Both the position numbers and the translations under genes were made by a program. From Artemisia argyi (lineage: Eukaryota; Streptophyta; Magnoliopsida; Asterales; Asteraceae), in assembly GCA_030686995.1 (NCBI GenBank), contig CM060684.1:10293897-10357896 (forward strand): a stretch of DNA of 64,000 nucleotides, given 5' to 3'. A model generated the notes under the pieces. The model was not told the origin of the DNA, did not search any database, and saw only the letters and a program-made list of their open reading frames with translations. How positions within the stretch are numbered: position 1 is the first letter of the stretch; each line of letters opens with the position of its first letter. Shown here piece by piece: positions 1 to 11,459 of the stretch.

Positions 1-1600
1 TGGATAGTAAGTCAGTGACAAAACTTATAAATTGTCACTAAATTACATGCTAGGTGTTTTTAATTTAGAATAGTGTAGAGAAATTTGGTCATTGATATAA
101 TAAACATTAGTGAGGAAATTTTAGTCATTGTTTCACACATTGTTAATTCTATCAAATGGTTATATAAGGGCAATTAGATAAGGGCAATTAGATAAGGGGT
201 TGATACTCACACTATTATTTTTTTTATCATTTCACCACAATGTTACACAACTAATGCACATGTTACAAGATGAGATATGCATAATTGTGGTGCAAGAATA
301 AAAATGAGTGGTTTGAGTATCAATGGCCAATTAGATATATACTTTCTAAAACTTACATATTCATTAATTTATCCAAAAATCGTAAACACTATCACGCGTT
401 ACAGATAAAAAGAAAAAGAAAATTGTATAATAGAGAAATATTCAAAATTGCAAATATTTAACTTTCTTTGGTGCAAGTTTTCCTTAAACTTATTATTTAA
501 TACATAAACTTTCAAACACATTATTAGTTTTTATAAAATGTAAGGATGAAAAAAGAATAACTTAAATATCAAACATCTAGAAAAAGTAACTTAAATAATA
601 AGAAGAAAACACCGCATTGTTTCAACTTGAAGGGTTAATTTGAGGCTTTCACATCTCTTTTCTTTTGCCAAACTTTTCCTTGAATATCTATTCCCTGATC
701 CGATTACATTGTCCACAAAAAACACATCCGTGCTGTTGTTTCATTATCCACTCATTTTCATCGATCATAATATTCTTGGGTCTCCAATACGGGAAATCGA
801 ACAACACAACCATCTCAATCCGATTCTAATCACCTTCTACATCACATTAAACAAAACACTATTATATATTATGCATTAAAAACTTATATTTTAATGAAAC
901 ATTAAAAAATACAAGTGCCAAATGTCGGAAACAATAGTTATAAAAATTCTCCATTTGTAAATTTAGTGACCAAAGTTTTCGTCACTGATTTTGAAATTAG
1001 AAAAAAAAAGCCACACTCCACATCAATCAAACAATAGTTTTTTATATTAAAAAGGCACAGACCCTAATCTTCAATCCGACCCGAAGTCATATCTCAGTAT
1101 CTCACCACATCTGCCAAAGTCCCAATCATAATCAGAATAATAGAACTTATGATTAATTTACAATGTTTTTAATGCATGTTTTGATATATCTTAGATTTTC
1201 AACAAAAAAGATGAGAGATATGAAATTGCCCCTATAACTTAAATCTCACCATCATCTACTACCAATACTGATTCACACAATAACTCAACCTATTTGTTTT
1301 GAACTAGACAATGGCGTAACTGTAACCCACGCGCCACGGGTAAACCACAACGGCAACATCTACCACCAACCGGCTCATACTCAACCAAATTTCTCCATCG
1401 AAAAGGTAACATTATCCTTCATCTGTTAGGTTTCATAATTGCTTGAATTCCAAGTCGGTTTATTTTCCTCATTAATGTTCATCGATATTTGCAAAATTAT
1501 AAACGTCATGAAAAAAACTCATTTTGGTAGAAAATGAGAAAAATGTACAAATCAGCCCCTACTTCCCCTCTTTTTTCACACCAAACTACAGGGACCTAAT
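1..1600. other. AT-rich intergenic DNA, no gene seen
   Basis: I see no supported gene here. A 14-15-bp unit is tandemly duplicated at about 166-194. Short stretches near 10-50 and 960-990 share a GTGACnAA / GTCACT-like motif in opposite senses, which could be the edges of an old TIR element, but I cannot define its ends. A short open frame at 640-879 has no recognisable domain and an AT-driven composition. Confidence 0.5.
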
Positions 1601-1611
1601 TGTATATTTCT

Positions 1612-1942
1612 TCATTCTTTAGGGAGGTTTTGTATCTTCGCACCCTACCCCCTACCCCCACCCCCTCCCGAAAAAAAAATCCCGCAAAAAAAAAATGGCC
1701 AAAAAAATTTTTTTTTTGGACCAAAAATTTATAACTGATGCACCTTTTTATTTTGGTGATCATAGTTATAACTATGATGCACCAATTTTTATAACTGTGT
1801 TGCACTAAAAAAAATGTGCATCAGAGTTACAAAATTTTAGGCCCAAATTTTATTTTTATTTTTTTTGGGGATTTTTTTTTCAGGGGATGGGGGTGGGGGT
1901 GGGGGTAGGGGTATGTTTCAAAACTTACCCCTGAAGTTTGAG
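1612..1942. mobile_element. Fold-back/MITE-like element with G/C-run termini
   Basis: The left arm (about 1612-1680) carries C-runs and the right arm (about 1865-1942) carries the matching G-runs, in inverted orientation. Outside the runs the arms still pair imperfectly: CTTTAGGGAGGTTTTG on the left against CTTCAGGGGTAAGTTTTG on the complement of the right. The centre (about 1745-1790) is itself palindromic around ATAGTTATAACTAT. No coding capacity. The superfamily is not determined because I cannot define a clean target-site duplication. Confidence 0.55.
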
Positions 1943-1951
1943 AAGTTTCAA

Positions 1952-2019
<68 letters not shown>
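1952..2019. repeat. (ATT)n microsatellite at the 3' end of the RT relic
   Basis: An uninterrupted ATT tract of about 68 bp. On the minus strand it follows the end of the reverse-transcriptase relic as a (TAA)n tail, after a 3' UTR of about 50 bp. Confidence 0.9.
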
Positions 2020-2023
<4 letters not shown>

Positions 2024-2069
2024 TTTTTTATCAAACATCGCTTTTCATTAATAAAAAAAACATGGACGA

Positions 2070-4039
2070 TTACATAAAATTGGAAAGGAGTCTAGATACA
2101 ATCTGAGCTCCCACTCCCTTTTGAATACAAAAACTAACTCGATGAAAAATAAAAGCACCGCTCTTAATATTATTTGAGTGGCTGCTGGCAGTAGACTTGA
2201 TACGAGAAAGTGTATTCAACGCTTCCTCCTCGAGTTTCCCGAACGTAGAAAAGGCAAAAGGGACGAACTTGTATCCATTGTCTTCACACTTGCATACTTC
2301 TTCCTTTTCCTTTCCACAACATTACTCAAAGCTATCCCAGGGGCCCATGAAGTCACCCCAATCCCAACAAACTGAGAGACCACAGTCACATCCAGACATG
2401 CATCCTTAACTTGGAGCCAATTGAATAATAGCACATCTGCAGGACGTAAATCATTCCCTTCCTCTGAAACAAACCCGATTGGAGCCTCCTTGCGCACCAT
2501 GATCCCCGCCTTGGAGCATATATCAACAAGTATATCACGCACCAAATTATGCCTAAACTTTACACCCACCTCGCTAGAGCAGTGGACCGCGTGATCTCCC
2601 CACTGGTCCATACAATGTAAATTGCAGCTCGGACATATGTCGCCTTCAGAGAACATAGGGATCGTAAGCCTGTAGCATAACACAGCCTGGAAATTGGCGA
2701 TGATTCATCCTTTGTCCAAAACCATCGGCAGGGATGCTGAAAAGAAAATCCTATGCATGTGGGACGCGAATACTACTGAGAATAGTCACATGTCTTGGGC
2801 TAAGCGGGAATTTGGGAACAAGGTCTTTCTCAATGACACCAAAGTAGCACTTTGCCAAGGATTCATCATATGGGGGACAGAAGCACTATCGGTGACAGAG
2901 AGAATGTCCGTTTTGCAAGTAGCGTTGAAAGTATCCAGAGCATGCTGAAATGAAGAGCCGTGGGAAACAATACCCGTTTTGGTAAGTATCTTATCCTGCA
3001 GATCGATCGTTTGCATACGGGAGGCGATAAAAGCATACTGGATAATATCCCCCGCTGAAAGGATGCCAAGGCCACCCAGCTTTATTGGGAGAGTGGCAAG
3101 CCGCCACTGTCAGTCCCCAAACCCCGGCCCAGAGACAGTAACTATCTTCTCAAGGGAGGCACGTAATGTCCGATCGAAATGAACTTGGGCCTCCAATATG
3201 TATAATAGGGAGCATGTTCTCAAAGCGTAAGATAATTTTGAAACTCCTGCACAGCTACGCAAGAGAAGAAGCTCACATTGAGGATCATTAAGTTTGTTGA
3301 TAGCCTCCATTAAGGAAATGGTTTTAAAGACCCTTTTGGAAGCCAAGTACCGACAGAAACTTTCATCCAAACTAACAGAACCACCAAGAAGTTTGACGCC
3401 ATGTAGCGGACGAGCGATATTCGAAGGAAACACACCATCCGCTCTGCTTCTAGGATCCTCTACAGGCCAGAAAAGTTTAGTCTTATCAATGTTCAAGACC
3501 AACCCCCAAGCCGGGTCCTCTGTCCTGATGATGTCAAGTGCCTTGGCAACCGCAAGAGTATCTCTAACAATGGTGCCATCGTCAAGGTACCAAGCCTGAA
3601 GGGTAAGCTCACAAGCTTGATCAATAGCATGAACCAAAGGGTGCAGAGCTATGGGCAAACAACCAGGGGCCTAACGGATCCCCTTGTTGGACCTCCTGAC
3701 ATGACCAAAGGATAGAGTTATCATAATAAAGCCTGACAGGACGTGCATAACAAAACTCCACCCAAGGGGCAATGGAAGGGCATCGCGCCCTGGCTTCTTG
3801 CAAAAAGAAACTCCTATCGACAAAGTTGAAAGCGTTCTTAAAATTCACCAAGAGCATAGAGAGTCCAACTTCACTACCCTTAGACTCAACAAGCCTATTC
3901 ACAGAATGGAGGACAGCCTCACACCCCCCTAGGGACACCAACACCGAATTGGAAATCCTGTAGATAAGAATTCATGGAGTTACCGATGGAAGAGGAATCA
4001 ACTTTAGACACAAGCCTTCGCCAGACAGTGCCAACAACA
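2070..4039 (-). pseudogene. Non-LTR-type reverse transcriptase relic, 5'-truncated
   Basis: Read on the minus strand, the pieces run in the order of a reverse transcriptase. VGTVWRRLVSKV comes at the truncated N-end (about 4030), then the palm motif FKNAF (about 3830), then QQGDPLGP (about 3690). The catalytic YLDDGT follows at about 3590, then a long thumb/C-terminal part ending in a Cys/His-rich segment (CPSC...CMDQWGDHAVHC, about 2600). The frame shifts near 3650 and is broken by stops near 3110, 2786 and 2684. The C-terminus (GVGAQIVSRLLSNFM) ends at TAA 2070-2072. This family is often annotated as a reverse transcriptase domain protein in Asteraceae (from memory). The endonuclease and first RT motifs are missing because the copy stops at the (ATT)n tract. 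Function is lost; identity as an RT is clear, clade assignment is not. Confidence 0.85.
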
Positions 4040-4040
4040 A

Positions 4041-4124
<84 letters not shown>
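4040..4124. repeat. (ATT)n microsatellite at the truncated 5' end of the RT relic
   Basis: About 85 bp of uninterrupted ATT, in the same orientation as the tract at 1952-2019. It marks where the RT relic stops. A further T-tract lies at about 4221-4267. Confidence 0.9.
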
Positions 4125-4125
<1 letters not shown>

Positions 4126-4219
4126 CTTTTTCAGCATGAACACAAAGTGTATGATAAAATGCCTCAATGAAAATTATGTCGGAATAGATATGGTTATAGG
4201 TGGAATTAGGTCGGAGTTC

Positions 4220-4256
<37 letters not shown>

Positions 4257-4267
4257 TTTTTTTTTTT

Positions 4268-5740
4268 GAACTAACATTGTCTTTAATGATTGGGACTGGT
4301 TAACGGTTGTGTACGTACATTGGTTTAGGTAGTCAGTTTTATAGTCGATTTTAAATATTAGATTATCAATCATGTACTTATATAAATTTATTTCGAGATT
4401 TCTATATGCTTAAATGTTTAATATACATACTATGTTTCGTCAAGTATATAGATTCTGATGATTGATGGATAATATCATATAGTTTGCTTCACAAATAGTG
4501 ATTTCATAGCGGCTAACTTGGTTAAACTAATTGAAAATGCTTAATTAGGTGGTGGCAAATTAGGTGATACTACGTATTGCATGTGGTTATAAGATAGAGC
4601 GGCTAAGTGGAAAGTATGTTAGCTGGGTGTACAATTAGTCTACCTTTTACCGATCATAATGTAAGTTCCTATTCTAATGTGATTAACTTTCATAATCCAG
4701 CTTTATAGGATATACTTCTTGATTTATTGTTTGGTTATTCAATTTTTACGTAAATAGATATTTTATTCCTCACAGGAGGTAAACACAACTAACTCATCTT
4801 CGCCGGTTCATGCCATAACAAGCATTCGGAAGTAGTTTCAAGTTTATCTTGATAAGTCTGTGGTCCATAAGCATTTTAATTCATTTTGCGGTTGAATTAT
4901 AACAACCCCAGTTTTTATTCAACAAATCAAAGTGCTTGAATCTATGAAAATATATAAAATAAAGTTGGCGTGCTCGAAATTGACAGGGGACGACTGAGAA
5001 TCATATGGTTTGGATTCTGAGTTTGATGTTAAAAGATATAACTCACAATATAAATATGATGGGATAAATGAGTAGATAGTTTGAATTTTTTTATTCAAGT
5101 TAGGAACTATAGCATATCACTATCAATATATCATATACGTATGTTAATTAACTTTATGGATGTGTTGGCATTTAACACCAGTATTTTACTATGATATAGT
5201 GTTTATGTCATTTGCACCAAATCTAATGTTTTTATCATTTGGCTATCGTGACATTACGCGTTGCTGCAACTTTTTTTCTCCTTTAGTTGTTTTATCATTT
5301 CAAACTTTCAAGCTTAAATACCTAAACTATTTGATTTCTAAATGATACGATTAGACCCAAAACTGACTAACCCGACTCTAAGTAAAGTCGGGTTTGGCCA
5401 TGTTTTCTTAGCCTTAACCCGAATAAAATAGATTATAGGATATGGTAGAACCAATCATGGAGGAGTTTGTTAAAAAATTCAAATGTTAGGCTGAGCACAG
5501 TGGGCCGAATTTAATCGGTCGAGGGTCATGGGCGACCGATTTAGAAATCGGTCGAGCCCTTTGTGGTTGGGTGGTCAAATATTGGTCTAGGAATGCAAAA
5601 AAACAAAATCGGTCGATTTTATGACCGACTTTAAATGAACACAACAATCCAAAAATTCCTAAAAAAAGTTACCGTTTGAATTAAAAAGAAAAAAAGTTTA
5701 AAAAAAAAAAAAAAAAAAAAATCAAAAAACTTTACCACTT
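4268..5740. other. Intergenic DNA, no gene seen
   Basis: AT-rich sequence with no sustained coding frame. At about 5505-5640 the motif AATCGGTCGA and its complement recur several times, which resembles the subterminal zone of a small TIR element. It lies just upstream of the PIF/Harbinger-type ORF1 relic and may belong to the same element. Confidence 0.45.
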
Positions 5741-5747
5741 TACATCC

Positions 5748-5755
5748 TATAAATA
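5748..5755 (+). promoter_or_regulatory. TATA box of the PIF ORF1 relic
   Basis: TATAAATA lies 58 bp upstream of the ATG at 5814, after an A-tract and a CT/CA-rich leader typical of plant core promoters. Inferred from motif and spacing only. Confidence 0.5.
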
Positions 5756-5813
5756 CCGGCCTCAAACACACAATTTCAAACACAATTCAAACAACTTCTC
5801 ATCTATATTCACC

Positions 5814-6655
5814 ATGTCAAAGAAAAATACCCCATCAAAAAACCGCCGATCCTAACTACACCAAAATGCAACGGATTTGAATTTCTCGCCGAAAAACAAC
5901 TTCGAATTAACCGGCATAACACCACCATAAAATCAGAGTATTCGCTTTCGTCCACCCGTTTTTGAATATACATCACGACTACCACCACCCAATCAAAATC
6001 AAAACATGTTTTACCTTAATCGTCCATTTGTCCCGCCGCAACGTCCTAATATGGATTATCACCAGGAACCAAGTAGGTTATCGTATCGTCCTAACATTGA
6101 TTTCTTGCATTCTTCCCAACCGTATCAAGATTATTCACCACTTCATAGTGCTAATCTTGAAACGGATTTGGAGGATTATATGGCAGACTATTCTACTCAA
6201 CAATACTCGACCCAAAACTATCCGAGTCAAGATGCTTCCATGGGGCAAGGTTCGGGTCACGGTTCATACCACGGTTCTATTCCTGTTGAAGATGATGACG
6301 ATGTCAAAGAGACATCACCCATCAAACCAAAGAAGCCTTCGCGACGTACTACAAAGGTGAAGGACAAAGGCAAACTGCCCGAACCGGCCAAAAAGAACAA
6401 AGCATGGACAAAGACGCAAGAGGTCGCTTTGTAGAGCTTTCATCTATGTTTCGGAAAATTCCGAGAGAGGAAACACAATCAACAGGCACCACTTTTGGGA
6501 GGAGGTGATAGCGTACTTTAAAAATGAAACTGGTTCAGAACGGACACACGACTCGATCACAACCAAATGGAAGACTAGGATTCGTAATAGGGTTGCGAAT
6601 TTTTGTGCTATTATGGATAATATCATGGATACTCATGGAGGTGATAGCGTACTAT
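5814..6655 (+). pseudogene. PIF/Harbinger-associated SANT/trihelix-like ORF1 relic
   Basis: The frame opens with MSKKNTPSKNRRS at 5814 and stays readable through a Pro/Gln/Tyr-rich region (about 5940-6290), an acidic then Lys/Pro-rich linker, and WTKTQEVAL. The frame then shifts near 6433 and resumes as RAFIYVSEN...HHFWEEVIAYF...ERTHDSITTKWKT...VANFCAIMDNI. This is the Myb/SANT-like DNA-binding domain found in ORF1 proteins paired with PIF/Harbinger transposases, often misannotated in Asteraceae as glutathione S-transferase T3-like. Two in-frame TAA codons (5853-5855 and 5928-5930) and the frameshift disable it. The C-terminus is replaced at about 6637 by unrelated sequence. No DDE transposase partner is visible nearby. 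Confidence 0.75.
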
Positions 6656-6672
6656 TTTTCTTTCTTTTACCT

Positions 6673-7075
6673 AGCTCTGATACTATGTAGAAATCAAGGA
6701 GGGAAAATGAACAATATATTGACCAGTTTCACTAAACAATGGAGGTTACAAAACATTATATAGAAAACAAACTAAACTAACAATATGAACTAAACAGGCC
6801 AAACCCAACGGGCTTACGGGCCTTTATTATCTAGGTCGAAGACTTAGTTAGCTCTTCGATCAAATGTGATCATTGAGAATCGTGGTGTTCTGACCTCATT
6901 ATACACAATGTGATCATTTCTCGTCATGTTGTGTTTGGGGAATCTCATTTTGCCTACTACGCCTTTTATTCTAAGCTTTCTAGGCGATTCATAATGCTTT
7001 TGGATGGCAAGCTGTCCCTTTTGTTTCACCCGGTTTCTAATCATTAGCCTCCTTGAATCCAAACACTAATGCTAC
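6673..7075 (-). mobile_element. Possible Copia-type LTR edge with initiator-Met PBS remnant
   Basis: The complement of about 6673-6684 contains GTATCAGAGC, the core of the initiator-methionine tRNA primer site used by many plant LTR elements, directly next to sequence ending in CTACA. This fits the inner edge of an LTR lying to the right on the minus strand. The outer edge is not defined, and an open frame at 6844-7062 has no recognised domain. Confidence 0.35.
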
Positions 7076-7256
7076 ACATGCGACTCTCAGAGATGTGGCA
7101 TGTCCTAGCCACTATGCGCTAGCCAAGTTTGTGTCTCATAACGTTGCACGCGACTCTAGCCCTTCCAGTCGTGAGACACGTAAAACAGAAACTAAAAATA
7201 CACACAAATGATGATCATTGACCAAACGTTATAAAAAGATATTAAATCAATAAAAG

Positions 7257-8028
7257 GAGATTTACATGTATATCATTGTAAAACTTTATTATTACATCAA
7301 AGTACTTGTAAATTTTATAATTACTTCAATATTCTTTCAAAACTTCAAAATACACAAATTTATCCAAAACAGTATTTACATCATATTTAAATACATTTAA
7401 TATTAGAAGTTATAATGTAAATATAAATGATATATCATATTACCTTTGTACCCATATTCTTTTTTAATTGAACAAACACATTAAAGGTCTTTATTGGAGA
7501 TTATATTTGAAATTAGAAAACACCTAATCTTTGAAAATGAAAAAAATAATAATAATAAATTTATGATGGTGGTGAGATGAACCATTCATTTTTGGCAATA
7601 TACTAGGGAAGAAATTGAAACCAAGTTGTCATGTACATGTGACGTCAAGTGTTGTGGTTGATGGTAAGATACAAGTGGTGAAAAAAGGTGTGAGCTGTGA
7701 AGTAAGAAAGTAATAAAAAACCGTAATTTTGTTAAAACAGGTCATTTCTTTTACTTGCAGTCGAAAGTTTCAAGAGTTACCGATGAGCTCCTACACGTTA
7801 TTTTTTTCAATATATTGGCACAAGGGTGAAAAGGTAAAATGACATATCATATTATATTTATATAGTAGCTTTTGATATAAAATGTATTTACATATGATAA
7901 AAAAATATGTTTTTGAATACATTTTAGTATTTTGAAGTTTTGAAATAATATCGAAGTAATTATAATATTTAGAAGGATATTGATGTAATAACAAAGTTTT
8001 GCAAGGATATAAATGTAAATGTCTCATA
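7257..8028. mobile_element. Mutator-like non-autonomous element with long inverted repeats
   Basis: About 110-120 bp at the left end (7257-7375) matches the complement of the right end (about 7910-8028), for example TTATTACATCAA, ATAATTACTTC and TTTCAAAACTTCAAAATAC in both arms. Flanking copies of AATAAAAG (7249-7256 and 8029-8036) look like an 8-9-bp target-site duplication. Long arms plus this duplication fit a MULE. The 500-bp centre has no long frame; the open frame at 7791-8060 runs across the arm. Confidence 0.6.
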
Positions 8029-8087
8029 AATAAAAGACATGCTAGAAATTTGGACAACATGTATAAAAAAACGGAGATGGATACACC

Positions 8088-8230
8088 TACTCAATGGGTA
8101 GTTTACTCGGATAAGGTGTAATTCAGTCATTGGGAGAAAATAAATAAAACACTAATTGTGTTTTTATTTCTTTCAATGACTTGTACATGCAACATATTAA
8201 AAGCACATGGGTAGACTACCCACTGGGTAG
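8088..8230. mobile_element. Small hairpin MITE (about 143 bp)
   Basis: The ends are CTACTCAATGGGTAG and CTACCCACTGGGTAG. The inner part folds as well: GTCATTGGGAGAAAATAAA pairs with TTTATTTCTTTCAATGAC. No coding sequence. Confidence 0.5.
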
Positions 8231-8696
8231 ATTAAGTTTTCCATTGACTTAATTAATCCACTTGATTTTAATCAGGAGTGGATTAATGAAACACACTAAG
8301 GGGGTGTTTATTTATTTTATTTTTTTGTTTGCTAAGAGATGGGTGAGGTTTATACGGGACACATAACTCTTAGTGTATCTTAATAAGGAGATGAAGACAT
8401 TTTATACCTTGTAGATATAGATGTATTAGTGAAAATAAGTGAGTTTCATACAAAAAAAATTTATTAAATACTTGTGTGGACTCATGTGAACCTATTCCCT
8501 TAGCTAAAGAAAAAAAGAAACACCTCTAAGACCCTAATCAATCGAATTGCATCAGCATATCTTGCCTACAAAGTGATTTGATGTTGTGAGCACTAATTTG
8601 AAGTAATATACAGTAGGTGTTATGAGCCCTAATTGGAAGTAATTTAGTCTACTGCAGAATTTTGATGAAAACTTTTGTACACGCTTTTAATAGTGT

Positions 8697-8697
8697 A

Positions 8698-8730
<33 letters not shown>

Positions 8731-8731
8731 T
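8697..8731. repeat. (ATT)n microsatellite
   Basis: About 35 bp of ATT units, the third such tract in the first 9 kb. Confidence 0.9.
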
Positions 8732-8899
8732 TCACTTTAAAACTCTTGTACACGTTTTTACCTATCTATTTCCTACACTATACACTCCTCCCCGCGTGGA
8801 TATAAATGAATCATTCCGTGGAAAAATAACAGTGTATAAAGAATACTTTTTTTGTAGTGACTCTTTCCAATTCTCACCATTCGTAAACTGAGATCAGTA

Positions 8900-9051
8900 A
8901 TGGATTCAGCTCCTTCACCAACACATCCAGGAAACGTTTCTCACAACTCCGAAAACACCGAAGCTCGCTCCAACCTACACTCGATCTCAGACACGTTTGG
9001 ATCTGGAACTCGACCAAATGCACTTGGGGAAGACCAACAACACACTCTAAT
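8900..9051 (+). CDS. Possible first exon of the DUF4283 ORF1
   Basis: An ATG at 8900 opens a Ser/Thr/Asn-rich frame beginning MDSAPSPTHPGNVSHN and running to a candidate donor (ATG|GTAAAG, about 9052), followed by T-rich, intron-like sequence up to the ORF at 9461. Several DUF4283 proteins of this family begin with a similar low-complexity leader. The acceptor is uncertain, so the link to 9461 is only an inference. Confidence 0.3.
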
Positions 9052-9460
9052 GGTAAAGAAAAAAACCCTTACTTCTCTCTGGCGACTAAAAAGATAAAAC
9101 GACCCATAAAAAAAACCCTTACTTCTAATCGACTTTCTCAATCAATCTAGTGCCTGATTCTTGATCTCACCATCTGTTTCAGGATCTCTGATTGATTGTT
9201 CATAGGGTTTTTCTTGGATCGTGTGTTTCTGGATCTCATTCGAATTTACGAATCCCTTTTTAGGGTTCTTGAATCGATCTTGTGAGTTATAGTAATCGAT
9301 CATACTCATTCATCCTTACCTTTAACTATTCGATTGCTATGATGGGAGGTTAGTGATTTGGGCATTTATTATCTAAACCCTAAGCGATTAGGGTTTCAAT
9401 ATTACTCTTGTTTGCATGCGTGCTGTTGTGTCTGGGTTTTGAGGTTGTGGGTGTTGAGAG

Positions 9461-10771
9461 ATGATGAACAAGGGTTTTTTGAATTCCAAAGTTGATACTA
9501 TTGTGTCCAAGCCTAGTGGGAATGGTAACGTTAATGTTGAGGGTGTTGATTTGTTGTCTGAAGTGGAGCCGGTTCCACTTACAAAAGATACACCACATGG
9601 TGATGACTTGGTGCCGAGTACTAGTGCTGATACTGTGACGAACTTGCTATCTAAGGCACATACGAACTTTGATGAAGCCATGGCTAATATTCAAAGTGAG
9701 ATTGTTGCTAATAAGGCTTCTTCTTCATGCGATACTGGGCATAATTCTGGTCCTTATGCTTCTAAGGTTGATACTACTAGTGGAGGGAAGCCGGGTTCTT
9801 ACGTGGCTGTCACTTCTAATGAACCTCTGAAACATGTGTCTAATTTTCGGAGGTTGGAATGTAGCAATAAGAAGGATGGTGTTGACCTTTCTGTTCCTTT
9901 GAAAATAGTGGAAGAGGTAAACACAAGGTTTGAGAATACTCTCTACGGTTATTTCCTTGGCCAACGCCTTGCTTTTCCTGTTGTTGATTACTATGTACGC
10001 AATGCATGGGCTAAGTTTGGTGTGCAAAAGGTTATGATGAATGCAAAGGGATTCTTCTTCTTTAAGTTCAATTCGAAGAAAGGTGTTGATGATGTGCTGG
10101 AGAACGGTCCTTGGTTGATTAGAAATGTTCCTATTATTCTTAAACCTTGGACTTTGAACACTAATCTACTGAAAGAGGATTTGACTAACATCCCGGTGTG
10201 GGTTAAATTCCATGATGTTCCCATTGCAATGTTTTCTGATGATGGCCTCAGTCTTCTTGCCACATTGATTGGCACGCCTAAAAGGTTTGGTGCTTTTACT
10301 AGCCATATGTGTAAGGAATCGTGGGGCCGCAGTAGTTTTGCAAGATGTATGATAGAAGTGAGATCGGATGAGGTGCTTAGGGAAAGCCTCACTGTTGAGA
10401 TACCATTACTTGATGGTACGGGTTCGACTATTGAGAAGATACGGGTTGAATATGAGTGGAAACCACCCCGTTGTGACAAGTGTAAGATATTTTGTCATAC
10501 TCTGACTGACTGCCCTAAGGTTGTTATACCTCCTGTTCAGCCTACTAAGCCTGTTGATGATAGTTTCAAGACTGTCAATAACAGGAAGAAAGGAAAACAA
10601 GGTGGGTCTACAATTCCGGGTAAAGGAGGGTTTACTAAACCTGTTGTGGGTAAGAAGTTTCAGTATCAACCCAAACAGACTCCTCCTGAACCCAAGAATG
10701 TTGGTGGCAATAAGAAGAAGACTCCTGATGTGGCTAGTTCTAGTGGTACAACGATCTCTACATCTAACTAG
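9461..10771 (+). CDS. DUF4283 + zinc-knuckle protein (LINE ORF1-like)
   Basis: A 436-residue frame. Residues 1-145 are Ser/Thr-rich and disordered. Residues about 150-290 form the DUF4283 fold (NTLYGYFLGQRLAFPVVDYY, GPWLIRNVPIILKPW, VWVKFHDVPIAMFSDDGLS). Residues about 335-360 hold a CX2CX4HX4C-type knuckle (PPRCDKCKIFCHTLTDCPK). The rest is Lys/Pro/Gly-rich. In plants this is the RNA-binding ORF1 of L1-type LINEs, or a host copy of it. The TAG at 10769-10771 interrupts a frame that continues with FDALNMDDTNTFG to about 10930, as in related proteins (compare the copy at 31214). It is therefore probably a premature stop. No ORF2 endonuclease/RT follows, so the copy is truncated. Confidence 0.8.
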   Translation: MMNKGFLNSKVDTIVSKPSGNGNVNVEGVDLLSEVEPVPLTKDTPHGDDLVPSTSADTVTNLLSKAHTNFDEAMANIQSEIVANKASSSCDTGHNSGPYASKVDTTSGGKPGSYVAVTSNEPLKHVSNFRRLECSNKKDGVDLSVPLKIVEEVNTRFENTLYGYFLGQRLAFPVVDYYVRNAWAKFGVQKVMMNAKGFFFFKFNSKKGVDDVLENGPWLIRNVPIILKPWTLNTNLLKEDLTNIPVWVKFHDVPIAMFSDDGLSLLATLIGTPKRFGAFTSHMCKESWGRSSFARCMIEVRSDEVLRESLTVEIPLLDGTGSTIEKIRVEYEWKPPRCDKCKIFCHTLTDCPKVVIPPVQPTKPVDDSFKTVNNRKKGKQGGSTIPGKGGFTKPVVGKKFQYQPKQTPPEPKNVGGNKKKTPDVASSSGTTISTSN

Positions 10772-10930
10772 TTTGATGCTCTTAATATGGATGATACGAA
10801 TACTTTTGGTATTCCTACTGATGATACCAACATGGATGTGGATGCTTGCTGTACAATGGAAGTTAATGAGGATGCGTTGGTTAAGACTGGTACTACATCA
10901 CAAGAACCCCTTATGAGTGATTTTTTTAAA

Positions 10931-11427
10931 TTGATTCTACCCTTAACACCACGTTAAAACCTTAACGCATGCACGCAGCACTTAAAGCACCTATTTAACG
11001 CAGGGGCAGTGTGGTTAACGTGGGTTTAATGCACGAAAGTGAAAGTTTTACTCACTTCAAAAGTGAACAGTGACTGTGTGCTCTTAGAATTTTGATCTTG
11101 CTATTTTCCCGATGTAAAAGTTTTTTAGCTGAAACAATTAGAAGTTGTTTGATACATTAAATTTGACAAACTAATATATGAGTTTGGTTTAACAAAGACA
11201 AATAAAAAAATAATAAAAATAAAAATATATAAAATCAACTTTTTTTCGAGTATATTGATGTATCATCTATTGAAAGTTAAAAAAAATCCCGTCGCGATGT
11301 TGTAACGGTGTATTTTATGAGGCTTGTCGATTTAATGTTTGCAAGATTTTATTTTATTTATTTATTATTATTTTTTAAATAGATGGAAAGTGAGTTGTTT
11401 TGTTTAATCAGAAAATGAATAGTTAAG

Positions 11428-11459
<32 letters not shown>

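Noticed and set aside
1865..2077. Open frame with a poly-Ile run
   Set aside because: It exists only because it reads through the (ATT)n tract and the G-rich MITE arm.
3919..4303. Open frames with poly-Asn (minus) and poly-Leu/Phe (plus)
   Set aside because: Both read through the (ATT)n and T tracts. Only the C-terminal RT residues of the minus frame are real.
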